Shown: positions 28,640 through 41,038 of the stretch, one piece after another | Numbering within the stretch: the first letter of the stretch is position 1 | Layout of the letters: every line of letters starts with the position of its first letter | Assembly: GCA_015680685.1 (NCBI GenBank) | Contig: MNCI01003361.1 | Location: 217,422-281,421 of the forward strand | Direction of reading: 5' to 3' | DNA length: 64,000 bases | Source: Gnetum montanum | Lineage: Eukaryota; Streptophyta; Gnetopsida; Gnetales; Gnetaceae | The notes under the pieces: model-generated | What the model was told of the DNA's origin: nothing | Databases searched by the model: none | Seen by the model: the letters and a program-made list of their open reading frames with translations, nothing else | Translations under genes and position numbers: made by a program

Positions 28640-31500
28640 TGCCTAATTATTGTCATGAATGTTCTACATGGGCGTTAGTTCAACCTTTCATCTTAATCTT
28701 ACTTAAGCGATTATATAATCAATCTAAGATGGTAGAAATACCAATTTGCATGGAGAGAAGAATTTGGAATAATATTGCCCTTCCTATTACCTCTTCAACT
28801 TTATTTGATTTTAAAATTTTTTTATGGATGGATAATCATTTCTTATAAGAAGAGGGTCTTCTAAGACGTGTGTGAGAAATGTAGAAATGATTGAAATGCC
28901 AGATAACCACTTAGAGTTTTTGACTTCCATGAATATGAATATACATCCCTCATCACATGACATAAATAAGTTCATGGAAATCATAAACTTATTTTGACCA
29001 AGAGGATTAGGAATGGTAAGCACATGTACCTTGATTGAATCATATTGATTAGACCCATCACAATGGTCATAAGGAATCTTGCTGATATGCCCTTTCCTTG
29101 CTAGCAACCAAGCACTTACCTCGGATTTCAAAGCTCATGCCATAAGATATAGAGCTACTAACTACCCATAGTGTTAGTAGTAGTAACGTTTTAACAACTC
29201 ATGATATGAGTCTCATCTCTTTGCTAAATTTGAGCTTAGTTTACTAGTGATAGATAGAGGAAAAGTGGATAGATGAACTCTGTTAAGTGAGCATTTCATT
29301 GATTAAGGCTTTACTTTGGACCTATTTAGCACTCTCTCATCATCATCACTTTGGTGATTCACCCATCCATGATTGTCTTATAGGATGAGCATTCATAAAC
29401 ACATTAATTGATTTTCCCACATTCATAAAAAAACACACTTAAAGAGAGGGAAAAATCATAAATAATTGATAGGTAAGCCCAAAAAGTATAAAAAAATTGT
29501 AAATAAGCACACCAACTACCAAATTTATTAAAGTGCATAAATAAAAGCATGGAAAAAAAATTTTGACATGGTGTGAAGGATTCCTCTTCCATGACTAATC
29601 CATGTCTAATACGTGCTAGAATTTTGATTGTAAAATATAATATTAAGAAGTAGGTATTCTTAGAGGTAAAAGATATTCCTTATAATATTTTGGGTACCAT
29701 TTGTTGACTAGAAAAGTTTTGTCTAGCTCCTCTAGATGGTATATATCTATGACACAAGATGGATGACTAGTATGGACTATATAAGGTTCTTGCCACTAAC
29801 ATGGAAACTTCCCTAAATGAGACAAGTGTAGTGGATTAAAATAAAGGACATTTTCATGAGGTTTGAAAGGAAATTGGTATAAGAATTTTCTAATTTATTA
29901 CGCATCAAGGCAATTCTGTGATTCACATCATGAAGGTTGAGGTTAATCAATCTTTCTTTGATATCAAAATTAGCCACCCTACCCAAGGTTTTTATCTCAT
30001 GATAAATTGACATTCGTGGAACTTATCCATATATCAACTTAAATGGAGTGTACCTAATAGGATTCTTCCACATAGTTCAATAGGCCTAAAGAACATCATT
30101 AAGCTTGTTGACCTAGTCTCTTATGTACTCACTAACCATTTTCATGGGTATTCTTACAATTTCATAACTAGTAACCTTTTCTTGGTCATTGGCTTATGGG
30201 TGATAAGGGAAAATTGATTTATGATTAATTCCGCAAGATTCTAATAAATTCCTAAAAACCTTACCACTAAAATGTGTACCATTATCAAAAATTAAGATTC
30301 TAAGAATGAAAAACTTATGGAGTATATTATTACAAAGGAAGATGGCTATAGTGGATGATGAAGAGTCTTTAACAGCACCAAATTTCATCTACTTTGTATA
30401 ATAGTCCATGCATACAGGAATTTATGCTTTACCATTAGAGGTTGAAGTAATGGAACTAACGAAGTTAATCCTTCACACATCAAAGGTCTTAAGTGATTGG
30501 ATTTATTGTTGTAACCCCTCCATATGTGAGGACACATCTTCCTTTCACTAACAATTATCATAGCAGAGCACAAAGTGTTGAGCATTATGAAGCATGGTGC
30601 ACAAAAAATAGCCTACAAGTACTAGGTTTGTGATGGTCCTCTTTTTAGCCTAGTACCCAACACAAATACCATGGTGCATATGAGCTAAGATGGTGTTTTG
30701 ACTCTCTTCAGAAACACACTGCTTCACAATATCATCAAGGCATCTCTTGTATAGATGATCTTTGATGATCGTGTCAAGCTTTACTTTCTTTTAAATTTGT
30801 TAGATTTTTCTTTTGTCCCACCTAGAAGAAGTCTTCTTGATAACTATGTAGTTAAGGATATCCATGTATCATGGGTAGTCACATTCATTCCTAGTGTTGA
30901 AAATGGTCTTATAAATATAGTCATAAGGAAATTCATTAAGAAGCACATCTTTCCCTTTGTATCTAATTCATAGCATTGATAGATGATCTACAACCATGTT
31001 CTCAACTCCTTTGTGACTGATTATGTAGATTTAACTCTTACAAAATAATAGCCATCGAATCACATGTAGACTAACACTTAGTTTGTTCATAAGGAGTCAC
31101 ATGACACTATGATCATTATGGATGAAAATCTAATACCAAACACATAATCCCTGAATTTTTGAAGTGCAAAGATAATGGTCATGACAATTTTTGCTATGAT
31201 GGTGTAATTTAGTTGTACTTATACAATGCTTCATCTATCATAGTCAATATAATAGGTTCTCTTCTTCTCATCAAACTACATCAGAACTACATCCCATGCA
31301 AAATCAAAGACATTTACTATAATATGAAATGATTAGGGCTAGTTAGTACTTTGCAATACTATGATCTATATTAATCTTTTGTTGAAATATTGGAAGACAT
31401 TTTTAGATTCCTTGTTTCACAAGAATAGAAAATCATTCTTCATTAGCTCAAATAATGGTTTGGCTATCCTAGAATAATCTTTAATAAACCTACATTAATA
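28640..31500 (-). mobile_element. Heavily decayed Ty3/gypsy pol remnant G
   Basis: The minus strand shows, in order, RNase H remnants (DFAWDVVLM, QLNYTIIAKIVMTIIFALQK, near 31.3-31.1 kb), an integrase zinc-finger region (HMHHGICVGY...CYDNC, near 30.7 kb), the integrase core with IFDNGTHFSGKVFRNLLES (30388-30194) and NDQEKVTSYEI (near 30.18 kb). Many stops and frame changes. The part below 29.9 kb has no recognised domain. No LTR was identified. Confidence 0.6.
30060..30388 (-). pseudogene. Integrase core fragment of G
   Basis: FDNGTHFSG carries the second catalytic Asp. The expected NGQAEV glutamate motif reads NDQEKV, with Lys (codon at 30176-30178) in place of the catalytic Glu. Frame is broken by stops before and after. 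Confidence 0.6.
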
Positions 31501-32959
31501 GCCTGTATGGTTAAGGGAAGATTACATCTCCTTTACTACCAATTGAATATGACTTAAAATGAATTTCTAAATTAATAATATAATTTAAAAAGCGTAGCAT
31601 GAATATAATAAAATAACAACTCTACCTTTTCTAGTTATATACAAAAGCAGAAGTTACAAAGAATGCCAAATGTTTTAGTAAGTTATAAGTAGTAATAATA
31701 ATAAAATTCAACCTCTTGAATACATACAAATAAAATCAAAATTTAAAAGCTAGATAAAATCTTAAACATTGTATCTTCTATGAGAATATAAAATTCCATG
31801 CAAAATCCTTGAAAATCACAAGTGTGATGTCATGTAAATATCACAGGATACATAATCTATTGATTTTCAAGATATTTAAATGAATTACTCTACTCAAGAA
31901 TCATTACAACAAGTCATCTTTGTGAATAATTTGAATTATTAGCACTTATGATTAATCCATATTCAATAATGAATTTTATTATTTCATATGTCTTGAGGAC
32001 TTAAACTCTTGAGAGGACTACTTAATATTCATAGTTTAAAAGATGTAGTTTTGTTGGTAGTTTGATGACAACCTCACCATGGTTTAGGGGTTGTAAAGCA
32101 TGGAGGTCAAATTGGATCCCATACTACCTTAATTACTATTAACTATATGGGAACTTGATTTTGTATGTATTCTTATGAAAATGTTGGGGACTAGCACTAA
32201 TGTGGTTCAAATGTAGTTTCCATCACCTTTGTTCCATCTTTTGGTAGAACTAACAAAGTGGAAACTTGATCTTGTGATTTGGGATGATTCACATCTTAGA
32301 GTAACAATGAGGTAGCATGACACATGCTAACTTGGATATTTCTTTAGTAAATCCAGTGAATCTCTTACTAAAGAAATTAACGTGTATGACATAATTAATA
32401 CAAGCCTAAAGGCTTATAATGAATTGAATTATGTGCTTAATTAATTCTTACATGGTTGAAGCTTATCAAACTTGAGTGTGTTTGTGTGGATTGAGATGCT
32501 TATTATGAATAATATAACACTATGCATGATTATCTCCTAAGATCCTACTAACAACTTATGCTATGTGTAGGTTACCAATAGGAGGTGAGGTGCAATCTAC
32601 CCTTCCAAACCATCACTTTGAGGATTCTTGGTAGTGTCAAAGAATGCTAAGGATACCATTATACTATTTAATAATAACATATATTTAACTCGCTACCTAA
32701 AACTTGAGAGGTTTAATCATATGTAAGTTTTGCATCTTTAATATTTAAAGCCTCATAGTCAAAGAATTTACATGAAGCATAGGTTTTTCTCCTTGTTGAT
32801 GAAGTAATTTGTTTAGCTTAAGAATCTTATTGTTTAAACTTTTCCTCATATGGTTTTCATGGTTTAATGGCCATGTGAACACTTTATGTTCATTATTAAT
32901 ATATATTAACAGCACAACCCCCACATATATACATACTAGGATAAATGTGACTCACTCAC
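31501..32959. other. AT-rich spacer, nothing recognised
   Basis: No coding frame, repeat array or RNA gene was recognised between the G remnant and the 3' LTR of element A. Confidence 0.45.
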
Positions 32960-33002
32960 TGATGAGTGGCGAGGTACCCCTACACTCAACCATATGAATA
33001 TG

Positions 33003-33217
33003 NNNNNNNNNNNNNNNNNNNNNNNNNNNNNNNNNNNNNNNNNNNNNNNNNNNNNNNNNNNNNNNNNNNNNNNNNNNNNNNNNNNNNNNNNNNNNNNNNN
33101 NNNNNNNNNNNNNNNNNNNNNNNNNNNNNNNNNNNNNNNNNNNNNNNNNNNNNNNNNNNNNNNNNNNNNNNNNNNNNNNNNNNNNNNNNNNNNNNNNNNN
33201 NNNNNNNNNNNNNNNNN
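33003..33217. other. Assembly gap (N) in the 3' LTR of element A
   Basis: A run of 215 N. Alignment by eye to the LTR of C suggests roughly 285 bases of LTR belong here. Confidence 0.9.
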
Positions 33218-33291
33218 TACACATCTTGGACTTCGTGCATGACTACCACTAGGATTACCAAGCGCAGATCCTAGGTACTCTATTGGGTTAC

Positions 33292-34258
33292 TGATCAGAC
33301 GCGATATGCACAAGCCCCGATATTGCGACCACCATGATATCGCGTCGTCCCCTGTGATGTCGTGTACGCGAGATCGCAGTCCGTCACCAAATCTATAAAT
33401 AAGAGGCGGCACTCCCCTTATTTCCCATCCTAGGCTAGAAGTAGGGAAACTCTGGCAATTTGATCACTCCAAAGATAGAATATTTTCCATGTGCCCACAG
33501 TAGGAGTCCCCAAGTGAACGGATCTTTATTCGAGCAGCTTTGTACCTGAACGCAAGTTGTGTATGGCAATAAAGACGAGCTTTGTGGATAAACCTTGCAG
33601 TGCATGGAATAGGTTTATTACCTATTATTTCTTACATGTTATTTATTACCTGCATTAGCGTGGCATGAGTACGACTTGATTACGAGCATTGACGAATGTG
33701 TACGGCTAATCAAGGAATCGGCTGCTCATCATGATTAGTCTCTCTCACCCTCAACTCCTAGAACGTGGGATGAGTACAACTTGATTATGAGCATCTACGG
33801 ATGTGTACGGCTAGTCAAGGAATCAACTGCTCATCACGTTTAGGCTAGTTAAGTGCCTTAGTACGACCACTTCGAGCACGTGCGTTACGTGTGGTGATCC
33901 CAGTAACGATTAGCGTTTGGTAGCCACAGTTGCATAGCTCAGGGTGTGTATGGTAAGTGGGAACGGATGTTGACGCTAGTTAAATTAGACTTCGGACATT
34001 AGTTAGAGTTAGTTAGTTTTCTCAACCCTTCACCTCATAGCATAGGAGATAAAGCCAAAAAAGACCATAAAAATCATATACCTCAAACTTACTTAACCAT
34101 ACACCGTGACAACAACAAGTAAGTCTGGGAAGACAATGAATGATTAACCCCAAGTGTTCCATGAGGCGTGTAGGCATTTAGTCTATAGAGTTTGACCGGA
34201 TCGCGTGTGCTACGCTTGTTTCGTATGGTTGAGTGTAGGGGTACCTCACCACTCATCA
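33292..34258 (+). mobile_element. Solo LTR inserted in the 3' LTR of A
   Basis: Begins TGATCAGACGCG, ends CACCACTCATCA, and has a TATA-like CTATAAATAAGAGG near 33393, as in the LTR of C. Flanks GTTAC (33287-33291) and GCTAC (34259-34263) form a 5-bp duplication with one transition. An internal segment near 33657-33725 is repeated at 33765-33835 (GATGAGTACAACTTGATTA type), making it longer (967 bp) than its relatives. Confidence 0.75.
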
Positions 34259-34819
34259 GCTACCAAGTAGTCACACTTAAATGCTCGTAATCAAGTCGTA
34301 CTAATTCCACGTTTAACAGGAGTTAAGGATAGAGAGATTAACTAGGAAAGAAATAAATAATAATTAAATAAATAATTAACCTAAGTGAATGCAGCAATGA
34401 TGAAGTGATCTCAATCTTTATTTCCGGTCATGTGTGTGTCCAAGTACGTCACACTCGAATAAGGACGTACAATTACAATCACCACACTGCGGGCATACAC
34501 GGGGAGGAAAGGGTTTAGAGAAATAAATTAAACACTTAACTAAGAACTAACTTATTGATTACTAACTCATCTATCTACCTCTTATTTATAGATGAGGAGA
34601 CAGGCTGCGATATCGCATACGCGATATCGCGGTTTACCAAAATGCGACTCATCATACCCCCACGACTGAATGAAAACTCATCCTTGTGTTACAGTGATTA
34701 CATAATGGATAGGCATGGGATTATTGGATGGTGAAAATGGGTTTATGCCACAGTGTGAAATGAAAACAAAATTAAGACACAACACAAAGAATGCGCTATA
34801 ACTACAAAATCGGTGGAAC

Positions 34820-37582
34820 TCATGTAGTTCCTTGTGGCGGTGGCTCCTCCATTGGTGCTTTCCCTTTGTCATGTGCTCCAAGTTTTGAGACTTAATGGCA
34901 TTGGAGTATGGCTTGGAGCTTCTCCTCTTTGGTCCAGGGATCTTGTGCCGTTCATGCTAATGTTCTGATGTGTGATGGAGTCGGCACCTCCCATGGGTAG
35001 GGTAGTTGCGGAAATATTTGATTTGCCTTGACATACCAGGCCCAAAATACCCATCGTTCTTCTTCATAGGCTCTGGCTTTGTCTCTGTATTCTTGGAAAT
35101 CCACAAGCCGTCGAGCCAAATCTACTACGACACCTTTTTGGCCTTGGTAGCTTGCCTTTACCACCTTAAGTTTAGAATTTGCAACCTCCAGTTGTTGCAA
35201 GACCTTGCGTTCTGCAAATTCTATTTCATATTTGATGTAGGTGGTAGCTACCTGTTGTTCGAGCTCTGTCCTCAGGCGTCCTGCTATTAACATGGCAAGG
35301 TTGGCATACCAAAAGTTTGCTAACTCCATGTATTCTGTAAGATCTTGGATCTGTAGGTCCTGGTTCTTAACTTTCGCTTGGTGGGAAATGGCATATGTGT
35401 CCAATATGGCCCACCAGTTAGTGTGTTGGGCACTGATAGCGTTGATGTGGGCCTTGGCCATATCGATCTCCTTCTCAAGGATCTGTTTGTACATCCCCAC
35501 CTGGTCTTGGAAGTGCTCCTTTAGCTTTTCATGCTGTTTAGCCTCATTTTGCCATGCGTTGATTTCGATAGCTGTCTTTTGACGGATAGTGCATACCTCC
35601 TCCATTGAGAGGGTTTGATTCTCCCTGGCTAGATGACTCATGTCTTAGTTGACCCAGATGAATTGTTTTCGCAACTGATGAAAGTGTTCCTCGAGAACAT
35701 TCTTTTCCTTCTCCACAGCAGTCAACCAGAGGTTGTCTGCAACAAGCTGCTTGTTTTCTTCTTGTAACGCCTTGAGTGCCTTGATATGTGCATGTGTTTG
35801 CGCTTGTGCTACAGAGGCATCCCAATCAACCTTCTCTTTTTCTTCAGCCATCTTTTTATTCTCCATTAGTAGCTTGGTTAGTTGCTTAGTTTTGAAATGG
35901 TCCAGCTAGTCTGCGGGAACACATTGCAAAGGGTCCCACTGTGCTGCTTGTAGGGCCACAAGCTTTTCTTGCAATTTTTGTACTTCTGCTTCAGCATGCT
36001 CAACCCTCACCTTTGTCAAGACCAACTTCCCCTTAGTGGAAATGAGGTCTGATTGAATTACTGTAACATCTTGAGGGATGTCAAATAGAAACGTCATTAC
36101 TTGTCCTATTTGTAGCAATCGATCAAGCACATCCTCATGTTCCACAAGAGTCATTGAGGTTTTAGCCAGAGTTTGAGCATCCTGTGCTCCTGTGAGATCT
36201 ACGAGTGGTACAACAGGTACATTGAACAATTCTTTGATGTGATCTGTGACCACATCTGTGGCTCTTGTTACATCCTGGTGTTGCATGACCACCACTGTGG
36301 CCCCTTCACCAGTTTCCAATTGCACTTGGAAAGATGCATTGTTTCCTGAGATCTGTTATAACCAAGTACTTTCCTCTCCTCCTATGTGGATGGACACTTG
36401 ATCCCTTGCACAATCCAAAGAAATCGTGGGTTGTACGGCATCGTCGATGATGTGGAAGAGATTTGCATCATCACGACTTCCCCAATTGACCATCTTAGCG
36501 ATGGCCCTGAGAGGGCTCATCGACGGTCTATAGTCTTGCAGCAGAAGTGGTTGATCTTGGCCCATGCTAGGCCTTGCTTCCTATTGTTGGCTAGGTCCTA
36601 GAAGTTGAGTTGCAGTTGGTTCAGCCGTTTGTTCTTCTTCTTGTTTTGGTCCCAGCGTCTCGCCAGTGATTTTTCTTGCAGCTGGTGAATTTAACAATTC
36701 AGCATATGAAGCGTGCTGGGCTTTTCATAGGACATCATTAGTGTATCCTCTGATACCTGTACGTTGGCACAACCTCTTGATAAGGCAAGGGAAGGGCAAT
36801 GCCATCTTCCCTGTCTTCTGTTTCTTGAATCGCCTCAGGATCTCCGTACAATATAGATGAGGTAGGTTAGCATCAACCTTTCCCATCAACATTGCACATC
36901 CTGTTGCTGCATACGTTGAGATTCTTTTAAAGCCCTTTTTGGGGAAGAGGTGATATGTTCCAATTTTGAAATAAACCCTTTCTTCCGTCATCAATTCTCC
37001 AAATGTCTTCTCCTTGCAGTACATCCTTTCCAACCAAACTTGCGGCACATCGGGGTCTGAACGGGTAGACAACTGAGCAACCTTGGGCCTTGTATTCAGA
37101 AGGTTTAATACTTCCGAAATGGCCTACACGGAGAAATTGACTATTACACCACAAATGTTGATGGTGGTGCCTTGTTCTCTATTGTGCCAGAATTGGTACG
37201 TTTTCCCTTGGTACCAGGCACCGCTTTCAGAGAAGATAGGCTATAAGGGAGACCCTTTGAGGTGATCCCTAATAGCCTTAGGAGTGAACTCTGCAAAAGA
37301 TTCAAAGTTTAATTCCATAATCACCACAGTGAAGGTGGACCTTTCGTGGATAGCCTGAACACAATCTTTGAGCAATGTGAGATGTTGTCCCTGTTGAGGC
37401 GCTGCAGGAGCTCCTCCTTTTGCCTAACCGGACTGTATAGTAGCAGGGTCTTCTTGGTGAATGCTAAATGATTATTCCTCCTGCTCTGCATGTTGTCCAG
37501 CAGGATCTTGTCTTCCTCCTCTCCTAGGTCATTTACTTCCACCTTGAGCAGGACCTTCCCGTTGTCCACGTTTTGGGGCCAT
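34820..37582 (-). pseudogene. Env-like / coiled-coil gene of element A
   Basis: The ATG at 37582 directly follows GTGAGTGCAG, an acceptor-like sequence. Reading on: a short N-terminal region, a globular domain (FESF.EF..KAIRDHLKGSP, then YHLFPKKGFKRISTYAATGC, LMGKVDANLPHLYCTEILRR), an acidic linker, an amphipathic region (DLISTKGKLVLTKVRVEHAE) and a long coiled coil (34952-35641: EMELANFWYANLAMLIAGR-type repeats), ending PPPQGTT. Several stops and frameshifts break it. By position it matches the env-like ORF of Athila elements, but I see no clear signal peptide or membrane anchor. The function is unknown. Confidence 0.65.
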
Positions 37583-38065
37583 CTGCACTCACATGGGGTC
37601 AAGCATTAGTAAGGTTGTTTCCAAAGTTAAGTTATACCTTACTGCTTACCTTAACTAATTTTAATTTTATTTTATCTCTGTGTGATGTTTCCCAAAAGAT
37701 TGTAATAGTGAGTCCTGTTACTTAGGTGGTTTCCAAGTTTGATTTCCCGGTGTACCTAAGGATGAAATTATTTTCGGCACAATTTATTCTTAATGTTACA
37801 GCTAATTACCCTTGATAATGTCCTTTGAGAAATGATAAATTCCAAAAAAGTTATGTGCTATTGCTATTCGTCATGTGCCCCTCCCCCACGACTAAGTTGA
37901 ACACTCCGAGTTCAAGTAGGTTCAGACGGATTAAAAATCAGAGTACCAGCGAGTGAGATATAGGTAGAAAAGTAAAGGTCTCACAATCATAAGTTGTAGA
38001 GAAAAATTCAAAAAACTCCCTCACGGGAATATGGAAAATGATGTTAAGTGTTGTGGGGGACTTCC

Positions 38066-38109
38066 TATTTATAGCCAGATGGGACGCGATATCGCGTACG
38101 CGATATCAC
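38066..38109 (-). promoter_or_regulatory. Internal U3-like promoter block of element A
   Basis: GCGATATCGC at 38086-38095 and GCGATATCAC at 38100-38109 lie just upstream (minus strand) of a TATA-like TATAAATA (38066-38073). The LTRs carry the same palindrome pairs upstream of their TATA box. It lies about 0.5 kb before the env-like ATG. Confidence 0.6.
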
Positions 38110-38879
38110 GGCCCTAGTGATATTGGCACAATAATAAAAATACCAGATTTTTAAAGATTTTCTGGAAATGAACATGGTAAACTTAGGACATTGAGCTATT
38201 GTTAAGAGATTCTAGGGTAATTTAGCTTATCGCGAAGGCATGAATAATTATGTGTGGGTGTAATTGATCAATAAAACCTCGGGTGGTATGTGAGAGAAAA
38301 AGGCTATGTAATGGTACATAGGAACGTTATTATTCAGAGGGATAGTAGTAGGGAAAGAAAATCATTAAAAAAAATATGCTGAGGGTAATAAATGGTGTGT
38401 GGAAGATGGGCATGAATGCAAATCACAAAAATTACGCAAGTGGGTCCTCCCCAAAGAAGGTTCCAACCTTTAATGCCCTTGCGTATCTACACTTAAAAGT
38501 GTCCGTGGGCACTAGAAGGGTTAAATGTAATCCACACTAATTCCACAAAACACACACATGTAAATATCACCGGAATGAGGTAAGAATTCTACGCTATATG
38601 AGACACGAGTAACAATTACATGAACAGTGAGATGAGACGAACTATAGAAGGGATTGGAGAGATTGGGACATGAGGTAACTAATTTAGGGCACTATGAATC
38701 CTGCGTGTAAAGCATGATTAAGGTGTCATTAACCTATCGTTCCAAGATCAAGACCAAGTCCATTCCCGTCGTTCCAACATCGCATTGTTTCATCCCATGA
38801 TGAGCGACTATGGGAGTACAAAAACAACAAGGTGTACGATCACTTGGTATTTGGTTCAAGGGAGGAGTATTTTTTGCTT

Positions 38880-39628
38880 TGTGGCACTTGGGGTTCATGG
38901 GTTCGGAGTTCGTATAGTTGACCTTGGGCATACATTCCTAAGGTCTCTCTTGTTGCATCACGAAGCCCATCAATGATATGGTACATTAGCCTTTCCTTGG
39001 GGAACCCATGGCCTGGACAGTTGTTTAACAGTGCATAATATCTTTCTAAGGCCATGTTCAAGGGTTCATGTTGTGCCTGTTTCCACTCTTGGATTTGTTT
39101 CCTCAAGGCTGACACCCTTGTGTAGGGTTGATATCTTTCGTTAAAGAGTTCTACCATTGTTGGCCAATGTCGTATTGAATTTGGTTTTAACGATCTATAC
39201 CATACTTTTGCTTGGCCAACGAGTGTCATAGGAAAGAGCTTGTGTTTTTTCCAACCGTTATTAATGTTGTTCCATGTACAGGCATCGTAGAAGGCTTGTA
39301 AATGTTGTTGCGGATCTAAGTCATAACCTTCTGAAAAATTGGGAAAGTTGTTTAAATCGAGCTTGGGTAGAAGACTCTCTTTACGATGCCTACGGGAGAT
39401 TCGAACAGGCTCTTGTATTTGTGTTAAGCTTGTAGTGGCCAATAGGGGTTCATCATCATCAGGTAAGTTATGCTTTTGTGCGTTGGGATGACGTTGCTTT
39501 CATTTATGTTTATAAGAAACCCCCACCTCAGGTTGCGTACTCCAATCTTCATTTTCATATAGCTCGTTGGTTCTCTAATGAACTTCCTCACTAGATGTGG
39601 CATTATCATAATCTTGTAGGAGAGGCAT
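38880..39628 (-). pseudogene. gag of element A (C-terminal part deleted)
   Basis: Starts MPLLQDYDNAT; core words QIQEPVRISRRHRKESLLPK, FSEGYDLDPQQHLQAFYDA, MTLVGQAKVWYRSLKPNS, RHWPTMVELFNERYQPYTR and HIIDGLRDATRETLGMYAQG are the plant gypsy gag core. After ELRTHE the sequence jumps to what in element C lies near 59.5 kb, so the zinc knuckle region is lost. Two stops occur early (39.5-39.6 kb). Confidence 0.75.
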
Positions 39629-39750
39629 GATGGTGAAGCTGTGTGTGAATTCGTATGTGACTTTTTGTAATTAATTTTTCTGAAAAGATATATCGTTAAT
39701 ACCTGTATAGCGACCTTGTATGATATAACTAATCTAGATAACTAGCATCG

Positions 39751-39768
39751 TCCCCGGCAATGGCACCA
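39751..39768 (-). other. Primer-binding site, tRNA-Asp (element A)
   Basis: In plus view TCCCCGGCAATGGCACCA, 16 of 18 bases identical to the plant tRNA-Asp(GTC) 3' end. Both differences are transitions. It abuts the LTR end. Confidence 0.85.
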
Positions 39769-39769
39769 A

Positions 39770-39945
39770 TTATGAGTGGTGAGGTACCCCTACATTCAAC
39801 CATATGAATACGAGCATTACACATGCGATCTAGTCGAACTCCACAGATGGACTAGTTGTGGCATCTAGATAGTTAGCCTTAGGTCACAGTTCGTTGTCTT
39901 CCCACCTGGACTAGTATTAGCTGTGTCATGTATGGTTTACTAGCT
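39770..39945 (-). repeat. Truncated 5' LTR of element A
   Basis: The inner about 175 bases of the LTR (TGAGTGGTGAGGTACCCC to the TTCCCACCTGGACTAG region, plus view) match the LTRs of B and C. Similarity ends near 39945. Confidence 0.65.
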
Positions 39946-41038
39946 AAATTGCCAATTATATGTACAACAGAGCATGTTATCAAAGTATCTCTAGTATGAG
40001 GTCATGACGTCAATTCTTAGTTGTACATACAACTGACAAATCGACTATTAAGCTTATTCAATGTTAGAAAAGAATGTCCCACTACATGTCTACTCTACTA
40101 TTGCCACTCCTATAAGGAGAAGCAAGAATTGAACCCAGAAGTTTCCAAGAGAAATAAGTGTCTTGACCACTATGCTACATCCTTGGGTGTTATCATGGCA
40201 CTACTAATATTTTTAATTCTAATATGAATTTATCATGTGAAGGCACGAACTAGGGTATGATCATGATATTGTATTCTTGATGAGTTATGAAACAAGTTAG
40301 CAAAGGCTATCATTTTTTTTATTTTAGTAATTATATAGAAAATTATTTATTCATGAAATTGAAATTAAAACTAAAGCTTTATTATGTCTAAAGACCAATA
40401 GAGTCTACTGGATAGATATTTTATAATAAAATAAAGACAAACTCTACAAATTGACTAATTGCTAATGGAGTAATAAAAATAAGTCATATAAGTTTTTTCT
40501 TGTAATATTATAACTATGTCTTAAATAGGTAGTTATATTATAAAAAATATATGCACCTAATCTTCAAGGGCCCCTAACTTGCACAACCTCAAATGCAATC
40601 TTCCAAGGCAAGTTAAATCCATCTTCTACTTCTACTCTTCCAAGATGACATGAACTTAAGAAAAGTTTGCTAATGATTATAATAGCAATTAAGAAATAGT
40701 GAGGGTGTTGGAACTCAAAATAAGTGAAACATAAGTACACCCTAAGATATATAGTCTAATTAGAATTTTATATAACTCACCATTACCCATTTGAATTATG
40801 ACTTATAGCTTCCAAATCAAGTGTCTTATCACTATGCTAACACATCATTGTTTGATTAGATTTATATGTAATAGCAATTGAGATATTTGTAAGCTTTTGT
40901 ATTTATTTTATTTTTTCTTAAATTGCTTGATTATATTTGCTTACAACATGCCTCTAGGTTAGCATATAATATGTTGATGTTGGGCTCTGAACCTAGCACT
41001 AGGGAGAGAGGGAATGGTGTTAATTATGTGAACACTAC
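39946..41038. other. AT-rich spacer with two reverse SINE-like pieces
   Basis: No coding frame. Reverse-strand tRNA-like pieces lie at about 40065-40195 and 40785-40850. Confidence 0.45.
40065..40195 (-). mobile_element. tRNA-derived SINE-like copy 3 (reverse)
   Basis: On the minus strand an A box TAGCATAGTGGTCAAG (40177-40162) and a B box GGGTTCAATTC (40136-40126) lie at tRNA spacing. A second, partial copy with TAGCATAGTGATAAG is near 40840-40820. Confidence 0.5.

Larger units (their letters stand above)
32960..34654 (-). repeat. 3' LTR of element A, interrupted by a solo LTR and a gap
   Basis: LTR sequence occupies 32960-33291 and 34259-34654, with termini TGATGAGTGG and GACTCATCA in plus view. 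The interruption at 33292-34258 is a related solo LTR in the opposite orientation. The palindrome GCGATATCGC occurs near 34613 and 34627, and a TATA-like TTATTTATAG lies near 34582 (minus-strand promoter). Confidence 0.7.
32960..39945 (-). mobile_element. Non-autonomous Athila-like element A (gag, env-like ORF; no pol)
   Basis: Minus-strand order: truncated 5' LTR (39770-39945), tRNA-Asp primer site (39751-39768), gag (39628 to about 38880), non-coding middle with an internal promoter-like block (38066-38109), env-like/coiled-coil gene (37582-34820), polypurine-like tract, 3' LTR (34654-32960, split by a solo LTR). Compared with C it lacks about 1.9 kb from the end of gag onward. No RT, RNase H or integrase is found in it. 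Confidence 0.75.

Noticed and set aside
34952-35641. A host coiled-coil protein gene
   Set aside because: The same sequence order occurs in B and C inside LTR-bounded elements, so it belongs to the retroelement.
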